From an uncultured Vibrio sp. (GTDB taxonomy: Bacteria; Pseudomonadota; Gammaproteobacteria; Enterobacterales; Vibrionaceae), in contig CANNGN010000004.1 in NCBI GenBank assembly GCA_947504195.1, positions 124,001 through 188,000 of the forward strand: 64,000 nucleotides of DNA, given 5' to 3'. Both the position numbers and the translations under genes were made by a program. Within the stretch, counting starts at the first letter, position 1. Every line of letters begins with the position of its first letter. The notes under the pieces were generated by a model. The model saw only the letters and a list, made by a program, of their open reading frames with translations. It had not been told where the DNA came from and did no database searches. Positions 47,048 to 55,206 of this stretch are shown piece by piece.

Positions 47048-47083
47048 GCTGGCAATTGTTACAATATTCATACTATTGCCAGC
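47048..47083 (+). terminator. terminator-like hairpin after the small ORF
   Basis: GCTGGCAAT (47048-47056) pairs exactly with ATTGCCAGC (47075-47083). The tail TTAAAAT is short, so termination strength is uncertain. Confidence 0.6.
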
Positions 47084-47125
47084 TTAAAATGACCTCTCAC
47101 ACCCCTTCAAATTACAATCATCTGA

Positions 47126-47821
47126 TTAACTTTCTAATGCCCACTCAACTGCTTTCATCGCATGAATTTCCGTTGTATCGTAGAGCTTAACTGGTGTGTC
47201 GCCTTGTTGAATCAACAACGCAATCTCAGTACAACCTAAAATGACCGCTTCGGCACCATCGTGTTTTAACAGATCGACAATATCTAAATACGAGTTTTTC
47301 GATACTTGATCAATCACGCCCAGACACAGCTCGTCATAGATAACTTGATGGACTTTCTCTCTATTTGGAAGAGAAGGAACTATCACTTCAATTCCGTATT
47401 TATCCGTAAGTCTAGACTTATAAAAGTCTTGCTCCATGGTAAAACGAGTGCCAAGTAAACCGACCTTAGATATGCCATCGGCTTTTAATTTTTCCGCCGT
47501 TGCGTCCGCAATATGAAGAATAGGAATCGACAATTCAGATTCGATTTGGTCGGCCACTTTATGCATTGTATTTGTACATATCATTAAGAAATCAGCGCCA
47601 CCAGCTTCAACTGACTTGCCTGCGCTGGTCAAAATATCGGCAGTTTCTTGCCATTTCCCTTGGTGCTGTAGAATCTCGATGTCAGAAAAATTGACGCTAT
47701 ATAAGCATATTTTTGCCGAATACAGTCCACCACGCTGTTCACGTACACCCTCATTAATGGCTTTGTAATAGCTGAGTGTCGATTCCCAACTCATTCCTCC
47801 GAGCATGCCTATTGTTTTCAT
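47126..47821 (-). CDS. aspartate/glutamate racemase family protein
   Basis: A 231-residue cofactor-independent amino acid racemase. It starts MKTIGMLGGMSWESTLSYY, has the first catalytic Cys in MICTNTMHKVA and the second in VILGCTEIALLI, and the LLGTRFTMEQDFY segment of the YgeA/aspartate-racemase branch. Broad-specificity amino acid racemase activity is known in this branch (E. coli YgeA). I start it at the ATG at 47821, directly after GAAGGA; a TTG at 47857 would overlap the upstream gene. It appears co-transcribed with the DUF3047 gene. Confidence 0.88.
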   Translation of the reverse strand: MKTIGMLGGMSWESTLSYYKAINEGVREQRGGLYSAKICLYSVNFSDIEILQHQGKWQETADILTSAGKSVEAGGADFLMICTNTMHKVADQIESELSIPILHIADATAEKLKADGISKVGLLGTRFTMEQDFYKSRLTDKYGIEVIVPSLPNREKVHQVIYDELCLGVIDQVSKNSYLDIVDLLKHDGAEAVILGCTEIALLIQQGDTPVKLYDTTEIHAMKAVEWALES

Positions 47822-47853
47822 TCCTTCACCATCTGTTGTCAATATTTCGTGGA

Positions 47854-48522
47854 TCAATCAGCCGTAAACTCAATATCGCCATAATAGGCTATCGCCTCTC
47901 CTCCACTGTTATCGGTATCAGTCATAATAACCGTGGCGTCGATATAGCGATATTTTTTTAAATTAGCAGGTTCACTACCCAAGTCGCCAAACTGACTAAT
48001 TAAATCTTCATAAACGTTATGTTTTTCAGAGATCCACTTGTTTTGTTGCGCTTGCTTCCCTTGTGTTGCCATCATTTTGACCGCTTTACCCGCAAAGGGG
48101 TTATCCCACGCAGTTCCCTGACGTTGGTTACTCGACCATACATAAGAAAGGGCAATCGTATTCCAGAAAAAGACACCACCATCGATCACCACATAGACCC
48201 GCGCAGCAAAATCATCGCCTTCTTTACTTGTTTCATTAATTTGACCAAGTTTCTTTTCAACGAGCCAACGCCAATTAATATATGGTGTTTCCAGTAAATC
48301 GATCTTTTCTTCGAAAATAATTCCTGATGCACTCGCTTTGCTTTGGGCCTTTAACACTGTCTCGTGGTCTTTTTCAACGAGGCTATACTGAGTTTCACTC
48401 ACAAATGATTTAGTCTGCCATTCATCAACTTTGGTATCACCAAAATGGGTTAAGTTATTCGCGTTCACTTGCGTTACAAACAACCAAGTTACTAGACCTA
48501 AACGTGAAGCGTAGTGATTCAA
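47854..48522 (-). CDS. DUF3047 exported protein
   Basis: The 222-residue protein has a signal peptide (1-21, ending VNA) and a beta-rich domain with INWRWLVEKKLGQINETSKEGDDFAARVYVV, WNTIALSYVWS and GGEAIAYYGDIEF, the DUF3047 pattern. It is probably periplasmic and of unknown role. The racemase gene follows 32 bp downstream in the same direction. Confidence 0.85.
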   Translation of the reverse strand: MNHYASRLGLVTWLFVTQVNANNLTHFGDTKVDEWQTKSFVSETQYSLVEKDHETVLKAQSKASASGIIFEEKIDLLETPYINWRWLVEKKLGQINETSKEGDDFAARVYVVIDGGVFFWNTIALSYVWSSNQRQGTAWDNPFAGKAVKMMATQGKQAQQNKWISEKHNVYEDLISQFGDLGSEPANLKKYRYIDATVIMTDTDNSGGEAIAYYGDIEFTAD

Positions 48523-48628
48523 AATAAAAACGAGCCTATAAATATATAACGTAATCCTATGATAGGAAATTTAAACCAAAGTTCCACGTCTAGTTCTAGG
48601 CAGGATGATCAAATCTAACTCGCAAACC

Positions 48629-48662
48629 AAAAAAAGCTGCTCAAATCTAATTTAAGCAGCTT
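48629..48662 (-). terminator. terminator after the formate dehydrogenase operon
   Basis: AAGCTGCT (48634-48641) and AGCAGCTT (48655-48662) form the stem; on the minus strand TTTTTTT follows. Confidence 0.85.
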
Positions 48663-48736
48663 CCTATTCATTTATGCGGTTAAGCATTGATCGCAGCTCT
48701 GTTTTGATCGTTACAAAAACCGCTCACGCTATATGA

Positions 48737-49630
48737 TTAACTTCGACAACAACTCGACGTACTTGCAGCCATATCAACGGGTTCAGATGGTGCTTTAATC
48801 GCACGTTCCTTCACCACCAATTCGCCTAGCTGATCCCATCGGTAAGTCGGGCCATCCATGCATACTAAGTCATCAGCAACATAACAGTGGCCGCAAAGCC
48901 CAACACCACAATGCATCCGCCGTTCAAGAGATAACCAAAGGTGATCCGCTGGGTGACCATGTTCAGTCATAATCCGACATACCGCTTCCATCATGCCTTC
49001 TGGACCACAAGTAATGACGTGATCGAATGGACCATGTTCGGACTCGATCTGGTTGAGGTTGTCGACAAGTTTGCGACCATGCATATACTCACCTTTCGCA
49101 TTGTCGATGTCATCAACCGCTTGGCAAAGCGTACATTGCTTTAACCAACGTTCGCGCTCTTCTTTCATTACCAACATTTCTTCATTTCGCGCACTAAAGT
49201 AGACAACAGGAGGTGAGCCTGCCCCGATTAATGCATCGATTTGGGCCGCAACCGGCGCTAAACCAACACCACCGGCGATCACTAACACTTTGGTACCAGA
49301 CAGATCGGGCCATCCTTTCCCAAATGGGCCTCGAGCTCCCAATAGATCACCGTCTTTATGATTAAACAGCGCTTCTGTTAGAGAACCAATACGACGAATT
49401 AAGGCAACAAAACGCCCCGCTTTATCCGGCATTCCCGCATAAGTAAACGCCGCTTCTCCATATCCTGGAATGGATAACATAAAAAACTGACCAGGCTGAA
49501 CCTTACAAGGATGCGCAAAGTCGGGTAACCCCTTGCTCACATCTGTTGGTTCAAAGGTAAAATGGACAATATCAGTGCCATCTTCATAACGTTCCACTAA
49601 ACGGATCGATTCCGGGGTTAAATTAAGCAT
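48737..49630 (-). CDS. FAD/NAD(P)-binding electron-transfer subunit (sulfhydrogenase gamma/AsrB-like)
   Basis: The 297-residue ferredoxin-reductase-type subunit has an FAD domain (PGQFFMLSIPGYGEAAFTYAG), an NAD(P) domain with VLVIAGGVGLAPVAAQID and HVITCGPEGMMEAVC, and a C-terminal 2Fe-2S cysteine set (MHCGVGLCGHCYVADDLVCMDGP). This build matches HydG of archaeal sulfhydrogenase and AsrB of anaerobic sulfite reductase. With the two upstream genes it probably passes formate electrons to NAD(P)+ (or back). The start overlaps the preceding gene by 8 bp, indicating coupling. The C-terminal tail STSSCCRS is unusual. Confidence 0.88.
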   Translation of the reverse strand: MLNLTPESIRLVERYEDGTDIVHFTFEPTDVSKGLPDFAHPCKVQPGQFFMLSIPGYGEAAFTYAGMPDKAGRFVALIRRIGSLTEALFNHKDGDLLGARGPFGKGWPDLSGTKVLVIAGGVGLAPVAAQIDALIGAGSPPVVYFSARNEEMLVMKEERERWLKQCTLCQAVDDIDNAKGEYMHGRKLVDNLNQIESEHGPFDHVITCGPEGMMEAVCRIMTEHGHPADHLWLSLERRMHCGVGLCGHCYVADDLVCMDGPTYRWDQLGELVVKERAIKAPSEPVDMAASTSSCCRS

Positions 49631-50645
49631 TTGAAATTTTCTCCATTATGGAATGAACACCAACTGAGCCTGGGCAAATCGTTTCACAACGACCACAACC
49701 TACACAACCGTACCGTCCCATTCTCTTAACAATATCTTCTGAGAATTTGTGATACCAAAAACGATACATCCTGCGCCCTGCTTCAGCAGCAGGGTTCGCT
49801 CCACTGGCTTCTTTTTGGAAGCCCACCATCAAGCATGAGTCCCAAACTCGCTGGCGAACGTAGGTATCACCTTGCTTGTTATCTCTGGTGGTATAACAAC
49901 TGCAAGTCGGACAGATCTGGCTACAACCCGAGCAGCTAATACATTGATGAGCAAAACGATCCCAGTGTTCATCTGGTACTGCTCGAGCATTAATCCGTTG
50001 TATCCCGTTTATAATATGGGTATCACTTTTGAATTCGGCTTCGGTATGACGAAGATTCATTTCTCGCCACGAATGCCAACTGTTATCAGCCGGGCGCAGA
50101 TTCATTCCACTTACCGCTGCTTGGCCATTATCACTGCTACAAATCAACCACCAACCTTGCATATCACCGCCAATGGTTGGCATTGGCGTTAAAATCAGAT
50201 CCGCTATCTCATTTTTAACTTGAGGGCCAGCATCAACACTTCGACAAAACCCATTTTCACACGGACTTGAACAGTCAAGCCCTACCAATAACGTCTTTTG
50301 ACGACGGGCTTGGTAATATGGGTCATGTTCAAAGTGCTTGTCTTGATAAGCAATCGCGGTCAAGTCACAGGCTTTAACCCCAAAAAGCACTTGAGGGCCG
50401 TGCTGCGGTTTCATTTCCTCAAATGTGTTGCTATCAAAAACAAACAGAGACTCCAACTCAGAGAAAAACATGCTTTTGGGTGACATTAGCGGTCGTAATT
50501 CAGGGTGAAAATGAGCAACTTCGCCATGGGCAATTGCTTCCCAAACACTGTTGCCTGTCCCATTATCCACCGGTTGATATACGGTATTTCTCAGGGCTAA
50601 CCAATCTCGTAAATGTTCAATTCGATCCAGTTCGTATGCATACAT
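49623..50645 (-). CDS. 4Fe-4S electron-transfer subunit (sulfhydrogenase beta/AsrA-like)
   Basis: A 340-residue iron-sulfur protein with two ferredoxin-like Cys groups, CISCSGCSQICPTCSC (near 237-252) and CVGCGRCETICPG (near 315-327), plus an N-terminal domain with the VKACDLTAI and LLVGLDCSSPCENGFC segments seen in HydB and AsrA. It should relay electrons between the molybdopterin subunit and the flavin subunit. It is 25 bp after the formate dehydrogenase gene and overlaps the flavin-subunit gene. Confidence 0.88.
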   Translation of the reverse strand: MYAYELDRIEHLRDWLALRNTVYQPVDNGTGNSVWEAIAHGEVAHFHPELRPLMSPKSMFFSELESLFVFDSNTFEEMKPQHGPQVLFGVKACDLTAIAYQDKHFEHDPYYQARRQKTLLVGLDCSSPCENGFCRSVDAGPQVKNEIADLILTPMPTIGGDMQGWWLICSSDNGQAAVSGMNLRPADNSWHSWREMNLRHTEAEFKSDTHIINGIQRINARAVPDEHWDRFAHQCISCSGCSQICPTCSCYTTRDNKQGDTYVRQRVWDSCLMVGFQKEASGANPAAEAGRRMYRFWYHKFSEDIVKRMGRYGCVGCGRCETICPGSVGVHSIMEKISNA

Positions 50646-50670
50646 AATTATTCGGTTCCTTTATTCCCAA

Positions 50671-52776
50671 TCATTCGGCAGTTGCAACTGCTTCACCGGC
50701 GGCTTTTAGCACATTAATCGGTCTTGGCTCAGCATCTCTAGCCAATGGTTCAACACGCACTGCGCAAGCCTTAAGTTCCGGCATACGCGTGACAGGGTCT
50801 TGCGCATCATTGGTTAACTGATTCGATGGAATATCAAAAAAGTGATAAGGAATGCTGATCAAACCAGGGGGAACTTGATCGGTCACAATAATCCGAGTTT
50901 CAAGGTATCCACGACGAGAACGAACACCAACTGGAGCATAGTTAAATAACCCTTGGTTGGTCGCATCTCTTGGATTCATATACAACAACCCCTTAGGAGA
51001 CTCACGTTCCAATAGAGGCGATTTTCGTGTCATCGAACCACAGCCATAATGGAAGTGGAAACGAATCGTAGTGAGATAGTATGGGTAGTCTTTGTCTGGC
51101 TGTTCCGCCGTTGGCATGTGGTGGACTGGCAATAGCCGAGCTTTGCCAATCGGAAAACCACGTTCATGGAGTACCGCGGAACCATCAGGATGTTGAATAT
51201 CACAAGGCCATTGTAACCCTTGAGCATCTTCCAGGCGTGGGTAACTCATTTGCGAATAGATCGATGTTAACGATACGATTTCATCAAACACTTCTTCTGA
51301 GCTATTCCAGTCAAACCCTTCTGCGCCAAACAACTTGGCAAGCTTGCTCATCATTTGCCAGTCACTCATGCACTCGCCTGGCGGATTAACGGCTTTACGA
51401 ACCCGTTGTACACGACGTTCACAGTTGGCGAAGGTACCATCTTTCTCGGCAAAGCTCGCAGCAGGAAGAACAACATCAGCAAGCTGAGCCGTCTCGGTCA
51501 TCATCAGTTCTACCACAACCAAGCAATCAATTTTCTTCAATGACTTAGTGACTTGGTTTTGGTCTGGGTCGGTAACAACGGGATCTTCACCAAAAATCAT
51601 CATTGCATGAAATTGGTCCTGTAACGCTGCCTCATTCATACCTAAAGACGTCATGCCCGGCTTCTCGGCGACAGTCGTTCCCCAAGCTCGGCTAAATTTA
51701 TCTCGAGCTGCTTCATCATCGGTCGATTGATAGCCGGGGAAAACACCAGGTAAACAGCCCATATCACATGCGCCCTGCACATTATTTTGACCGCGAAGAG
51801 GATTAATCCCTGCTCCCGGTTTTCCAACCTGACCACATACCAGGGCAAGGTTTGAAATTGCAATCACGTTATTTGTGCCACTGACATATTGTGTCACTCC
51901 CATACCGTAGGCGAGGAATGCGGCTCTTGCATGACTGTATAAACGCGCAAATTGAATTTGCTGATCGACCGGCACACCAGTTATTTCAAACACTTTCTCT
52001 GGCGTGTATTCCGCCACGGATTTGCGCAGTAAGTTTAGGTTCTCACAACGCTCACTTAAGAAAGCTTCATCTTCCCAGCCTTTGTCGAGAATGATATTAA
52101 CCAGACCATTTAACAACGCAACGTTGGTGCCTAATCGAAGTTGTAAATGCACATCGGCCATTTCAGCAAGACGAGTACGACGAGGGTCAACCACCATCAA
52201 CAACGCGCCGGCTTCTTTTGCTTTAATAATGTCACTGCCAATAATCGAGTGACTCTCAGTTGGGTCACAACCAAACACGACAATTACATCAGCCTTGGTT
52301 ACATCTGCAATGCTGTTGGTCATTGCTCCTGAACCTACCGTCTGGCGTAATCCCGCAACAGAGGGGCTGTGACAAATTCGAGCACAGTGATCAATATTGT
52401 TGGTTTTCAATACTGCACGACCAAATTTCTGAATCGCGTAGTTATCTTCATTGGTTGCACGAGCACAACTGATCATTCCAACGGACTGTGGGCCATGATG
52501 GTCGCGATAGTAGCTAAATTGTTCATGAATAAGCGATAATGCTTCTTCCCAGCTGGCTTCGCGAAAGCCATCGCCTTCGCGAATCATTGGGCTTGTGATG
52601 CGGTTTTCATGACCTGTTGCGAAAGCGGAGCTCCACCCTTTAGAGCAAAGTCGACCTTTACTAATGGGATGACCAACGAGAGGTTCAACCCCGATAACTT
52701 TATCGCCTTGGCTTCTCAAACCAATACCGCAACCCGTACCGCAGTATGGGCAAATCGTAGACGTTGTTTTCGTCAT
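50671..52776 (-). CDS. formate dehydrogenase catalytic subunit (molybdopterin oxidoreductase, Cys form)
   Basis: The 701-residue bis-MGD oxidoreductase has an N-terminal 4Fe-4S site (Cys9, Cys12, Cys16 and Cys44), the active-site segment DHCARICHSPSVAGL in which Cys135 takes the place of the E. coli FdhF selenocysteine and His136 follows, NPLRGQNNVQGACDMGCLPG, and the C-terminal MGD domain (HFHYGCGSMTRKSPLL). No signal peptide or TM segment is present, so it is cytoplasmic. It lacks the extra N-terminal iron-sulfur domain of larger NAD-linked FdhA proteins, so partner subunits must relay electrons. It oxidises formate to CO2, or possibly reduces CO2. It is first in a three-gene operon. Confidence 0.92.
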   Translation of the reverse strand: MTKTTSTICPYCGTGCGIGLRSQGDKVIGVEPLVGHPISKGRLCSKGWSSAFATGHENRITSPMIREGDGFREASWEEALSLIHEQFSYYRDHHGPQSVGMISCARATNEDNYAIQKFGRAVLKTNNIDHCARICHSPSVAGLRQTVGSGAMTNSIADVTKADVIVVFGCDPTESHSIIGSDIIKAKEAGALLMVVDPRRTRLAEMADVHLQLRLGTNVALLNGLVNIILDKGWEDEAFLSERCENLNLLRKSVAEYTPEKVFEITGVPVDQQIQFARLYSHARAAFLAYGMGVTQYVSGTNNVIAISNLALVCGQVGKPGAGINPLRGQNNVQGACDMGCLPGVFPGYQSTDDEAARDKFSRAWGTTVAEKPGMTSLGMNEAALQDQFHAMMIFGEDPVVTDPDQNQVTKSLKKIDCLVVVELMMTETAQLADVVLPAASFAEKDGTFANCERRVQRVRKAVNPPGECMSDWQMMSKLAKLFGAEGFDWNSSEEVFDEIVSLTSIYSQMSYPRLEDAQGLQWPCDIQHPDGSAVLHERGFPIGKARLLPVHHMPTAEQPDKDYPYYLTTIRFHFHYGCGSMTRKSPLLERESPKGLLYMNPRDATNQGLFNYAPVGVRSRRGYLETRIIVTDQVPPGLISIPYHFFDIPSNQLTNDAQDPVTRMPELKACAVRVEPLARDAEPRPINVLKAAGEAVATAE

Positions 52777-53016
52777 AACGTGATCCTTTATTTAAGCAAA
52801 CATGCACCGAGATGAATGTAGTCGAACACTAAGATTGACTGGTGCAAATAATCCAATGACTCAGAAGGCCGGATTGTGAATCACAAGATACCCTACAATT
52901 AGTAAGTGAATGTGTGATGAACCGTGGGGATTTGAGGTACTTGTATGATAATTGGCTTTGCATATATGGAAGGGAGGAGTACTTGACGTCATCTAGAGTG
53001 ACGACGTCACTTGCTC
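52777..53016. other. intergenic region upstream of the formate dehydrogenase operon
   Basis: These 240 bp must carry the fdh promoter. A small perfect palindrome, TTGTGA-A-TCACAA at 52874-52886, is a candidate operator about 100 bp before the start; its one-base spacer does not fit CRP or FNR spacing. Near 52984-53012 two TGACGTCA-like words sit at the tail of the MocR gene. Confidence 0.5.
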
Positions 53017-54423
53017 CTAAATGATCACATCTTGCCTGTCATTTAACTGCTGTAGCGCTTCCTCAAATATATCCACACCATGCTCAAACTGATTTCGCGT
53101 CGTGAAACCACCAAGGGAAATTCGGAAACCTTGTTGGTTTGGTCTTTGAGGATTAAACGAACAAAAAAGGTCGGCGGGACGAACTTTAATTCGGTTCGAG
53201 ATTAAGACCCGGTTGAAATGGTCAACGTTTATAGAGTCGGGTAACGTTAGCCAAATATTTAATCCACCCTGGCGTGTGGTGAAGCCATATCGCGCCACCA
53301 TCTCGGAAAACTTAGCGCGTCGGTATCGAATTTCATCCGCTAAATACGCTTGATTTTGCTTAAATTCATCGCTCAATATAAATCGACTGCCAAGCTCAAA
53401 ACTGATCGTAGGCACCATCCAAGATTGACTATGAATGTGATCGTTAAATGCTTGCTGCCATTTCTCTGGCACTAAGGTATAAGCGATCCTCAGTCCTCCA
53501 GCGACATATTTCGATAAACTAGATACGTAAAATACACGGTCTTTAGCACGCTGTTGTAACGGTAGATGCCAATCCTCCGGTAAGCAATAATTCACATCAT
53601 CTTCGATAATATAAAATTGGTATTTAATACTAAGTTCAACAATACGATCGAGCTGTTCTGTTGTGTACCTCGTATTAGTCGGGTTCTGCATATTTGGCGT
53701 GATATACAGTAATTTTGGCTTAAATTGCTGGCAATATTGCTCTAAAACTTCAAGATCCAACCCTTCATCGGTAATGGGAACCCCTAAAGGTGTTACATGA
53801 CTTGCACCCACGGCACGAAAGAACCCCGGATAACTGAGATCTTCATGTAGAATAAAATCTTCTGGCCGAGTCAACAATTGCAGACAGGTATATATCCCCT
53901 GCTGCGCGCCGTAAGTAAAACAAATATCACTTTTATTCGCTTGAATATCCCGCGTAGCGAGCCACGAGAGAAACGTCGTTTTATGCCGATCAATTCCCTG
54001 ATACGAATAATTCATCACGCTTTCTATCGCACCGATATCATTGGCCAATGCAGACAGCGCTTTTTTGACCAACAATTGCTGACCCAACATAGGCTGCATG
54101 CTTGAAGCAAAGTCGTATTCATTCGATACGCTGTTCTCTGAATTAAAAGAATGTGAATCCAGCGACAAAGTTACATAGGTCCCGGCCCCTAACTTTGCAG
54201 TTACGATCCCTTTTTTTTCGAGAAGGGCATACGCTCTGGTGACAGTTCCATGGGTGATATTCAATGCGTCTGCCAGCTGTCGTTGTGGGGGCAGTTTTTG
54301 CCTATCGACTAACTCTCCTTCATGGATCGCTTGCTCAATAACCCATGCTAGCGCTTGGTATTTCGGATAACTTTCACATGCCAATGTAAATTTGTCGAGA
54401 TCGACTTTTGAAATTGTACCCAT
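53017..54423 (-). CDS. MocR-family transcriptional regulator, divergent from a LysE exporter
   Basis: A GntR winged helix (KLPPQRQLADALNITHGTVTRAYALLEKKGIVTAKLGAGTYV) is followed by an aminotransferase-like domain with TYGAQQGIYTCLQLL, the YITPNMQNPTN motif, IIEDDVNY and a PLP-lysine region VSSLSKYVAGGLRIAY. The protein has 468 residues from the ATG at 54423 (MGTISKVDL); an earlier start at 54471 is in frame but lies in the operator region. It diverges from a LysE-family exporter gene with repeated TTGTAC half-sites between them, so it probably controls amino acid export in response to an amino compound. Confidence 0.9.
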   Translation of the reverse strand: MGTISKVDLDKFTLACESYPKYQALAWVIEQAIHEGELVDRQKLPPQRQLADALNITHGTVTRAYALLEKKGIVTAKLGAGTYVTLSLDSHSFNSENSVSNEYDFASSMQPMLGQQLLVKKALSALANDIGAIESVMNYSYQGIDRHKTTFLSWLATRDIQANKSDICFTYGAQQGIYTCLQLLTRPEDFILHEDLSYPGFFRAVGASHVTPLGVPITDEGLDLEVLEQYCQQFKPKLLYITPNMQNPTNTRYTTEQLDRIVELSIKYQFYIIEDDVNYCLPEDWHLPLQQRAKDRVFYVSSLSKYVAGGLRIAYTLVPEKWQQAFNDHIHSQSWMVPTISFELGSRFILSDEFKQNQAYLADEIRYRRAKFSEMVARYGFTTRQGGLNIWLTLPDSINVDHFNRVLISNRIKVRPADLFCSFNPQRPNQQGFRISLGGFTTRNQFEHGVDIFEEALQQLNDRQDVII

Positions 54424-54495
54424 AACAATAAAATCCTTGATCGTTTTTGTATCACATGAGAGTTTATACATTCAAGGGTACAATTTATATTGTAC
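54414..54495. promoter_or_regulatory. candidate MocR operator (TTGTAC/GTACAA half-sites)
   Basis: GTACAA (54478-54483) and TTGTAC (54490-54495) form the dyad GTACAATTTATATTGTAC, and a third copy TTGTAC lies at 54414-54419 overlapping the MocR start. The dyad is centred about 21 bp before the LysE ATG, so bound protein would block or recruit polymerase for both divergent genes. Confidence 0.65.
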
Positions 54496-54507
54496 AGGAC
54501 TTACGAC

Positions 54508-55110
54508 ATGAATAACGAACTAATCAATATTATTCCCTCTCTGGCACTTTTCTGTTTTATCTCAACGGTCACTCCGGGGCCAAACAATATTCTACTCGCC
54601 CATTCCGCAGCCCAATTTGGAGTCGTTAAAACGCTTCCTCACGTTCTTGGTATACGTTGTGGGATGACCATTCTCCATTTCACAATTTTACTTGGACTGG
54701 GGCAATTATTTGAACGTTGGCCAACGACTCACACTATCTGTACTTACATTGCCGCTGGTTATATTGTTTACATGTCATTCAAGATTGCGTTTGCAAAGAT
54801 GCATCGCGTCAATGAGGATGCAAAGCCAATGGGGATTATTGAAGCGGCGTTGTTTCAGGTGATAAACCCTAAGTCATGGGCTAACTTGATGACAGCAAGC
54901 AGCGTATTTACCTTAACGGGTGATTTGTTTTGGCCTTCAGCCCTACTCTGTATTCTATTTTTTAACACCGCGACCTTACCGGGAACCTTTATGTGGATCA
55001 CAATTGGGAAGTTGGTTTCGAAGCAACTGCAACACCCGACTTACAATCGAGTGTTTAATCTCGCAATGGGTTTATTGTTGCTGATGACCTTACCGATGAT
55101 TTTTCTGTAA
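54508..55110 (+). CDS. LysE/RhtB-family amino acid exporter
   Basis: A 200-residue inner-membrane exporter with about six TM segments. It has the family motif TPGPNNILLAHSAAQFG (about 22-38), GIRCGMTILHFTILLGLG, and FQVINPKSWANLMTASSVF in the second half. Members export lysine, threonine, homoserine or other small amino compounds; the substrate here is unknown. The ATG at 54508 is chosen; an upstream TTG at 54490 lies within the operator dyad. It diverges from its probable MocR regulator. Confidence 0.88.
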   Translation: MNNELINIIPSLALFCFISTVTPGPNNILLAHSAAQFGVVKTLPHVLGIRCGMTILHFTILLGLGQLFERWPTTHTICTYIAAGYIVYMSFKIAFAKMHRVNEDAKPMGIIEAALFQVINPKSWANLMTASSVFTLTGDLFWPSALLCILFFNTATLPGTFMWITIGKLVSKQLQHPTYNRVFNLAMGLLLLMTLPMIFL

Positions 55111-55149
55111 CCTAAGTATATTGTTAACCTAGGCACATCGCTCACTTAA

Positions 55150-55187
55150 GCACATTGGATACTCCAAGTATGACGTATCCAATGTGC
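55150..55187. terminator. convergent terminator-like inverted repeat between the LysE and pycB genes
   Basis: GCACATTGGATAC (55150-55162) and GTATCCAATGTGC (55175-55187) are perfect 13-base arms with a 12-nt loop. The T-run is weak (ATTACGTTTT), but its place between convergent genes suggests a shared transcription end. Confidence 0.7.
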
Positions 55188-55206
55188 ATATTACGTTTTA
55201 ATCACC

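Noticed and set aside
50671..52776. Possible selenocysteine in the formate dehydrogenase
   Set aside because: The active-site codon reads as Cys in an uninterrupted frame; no in-frame TGA or SECIS-like hairpin is needed.
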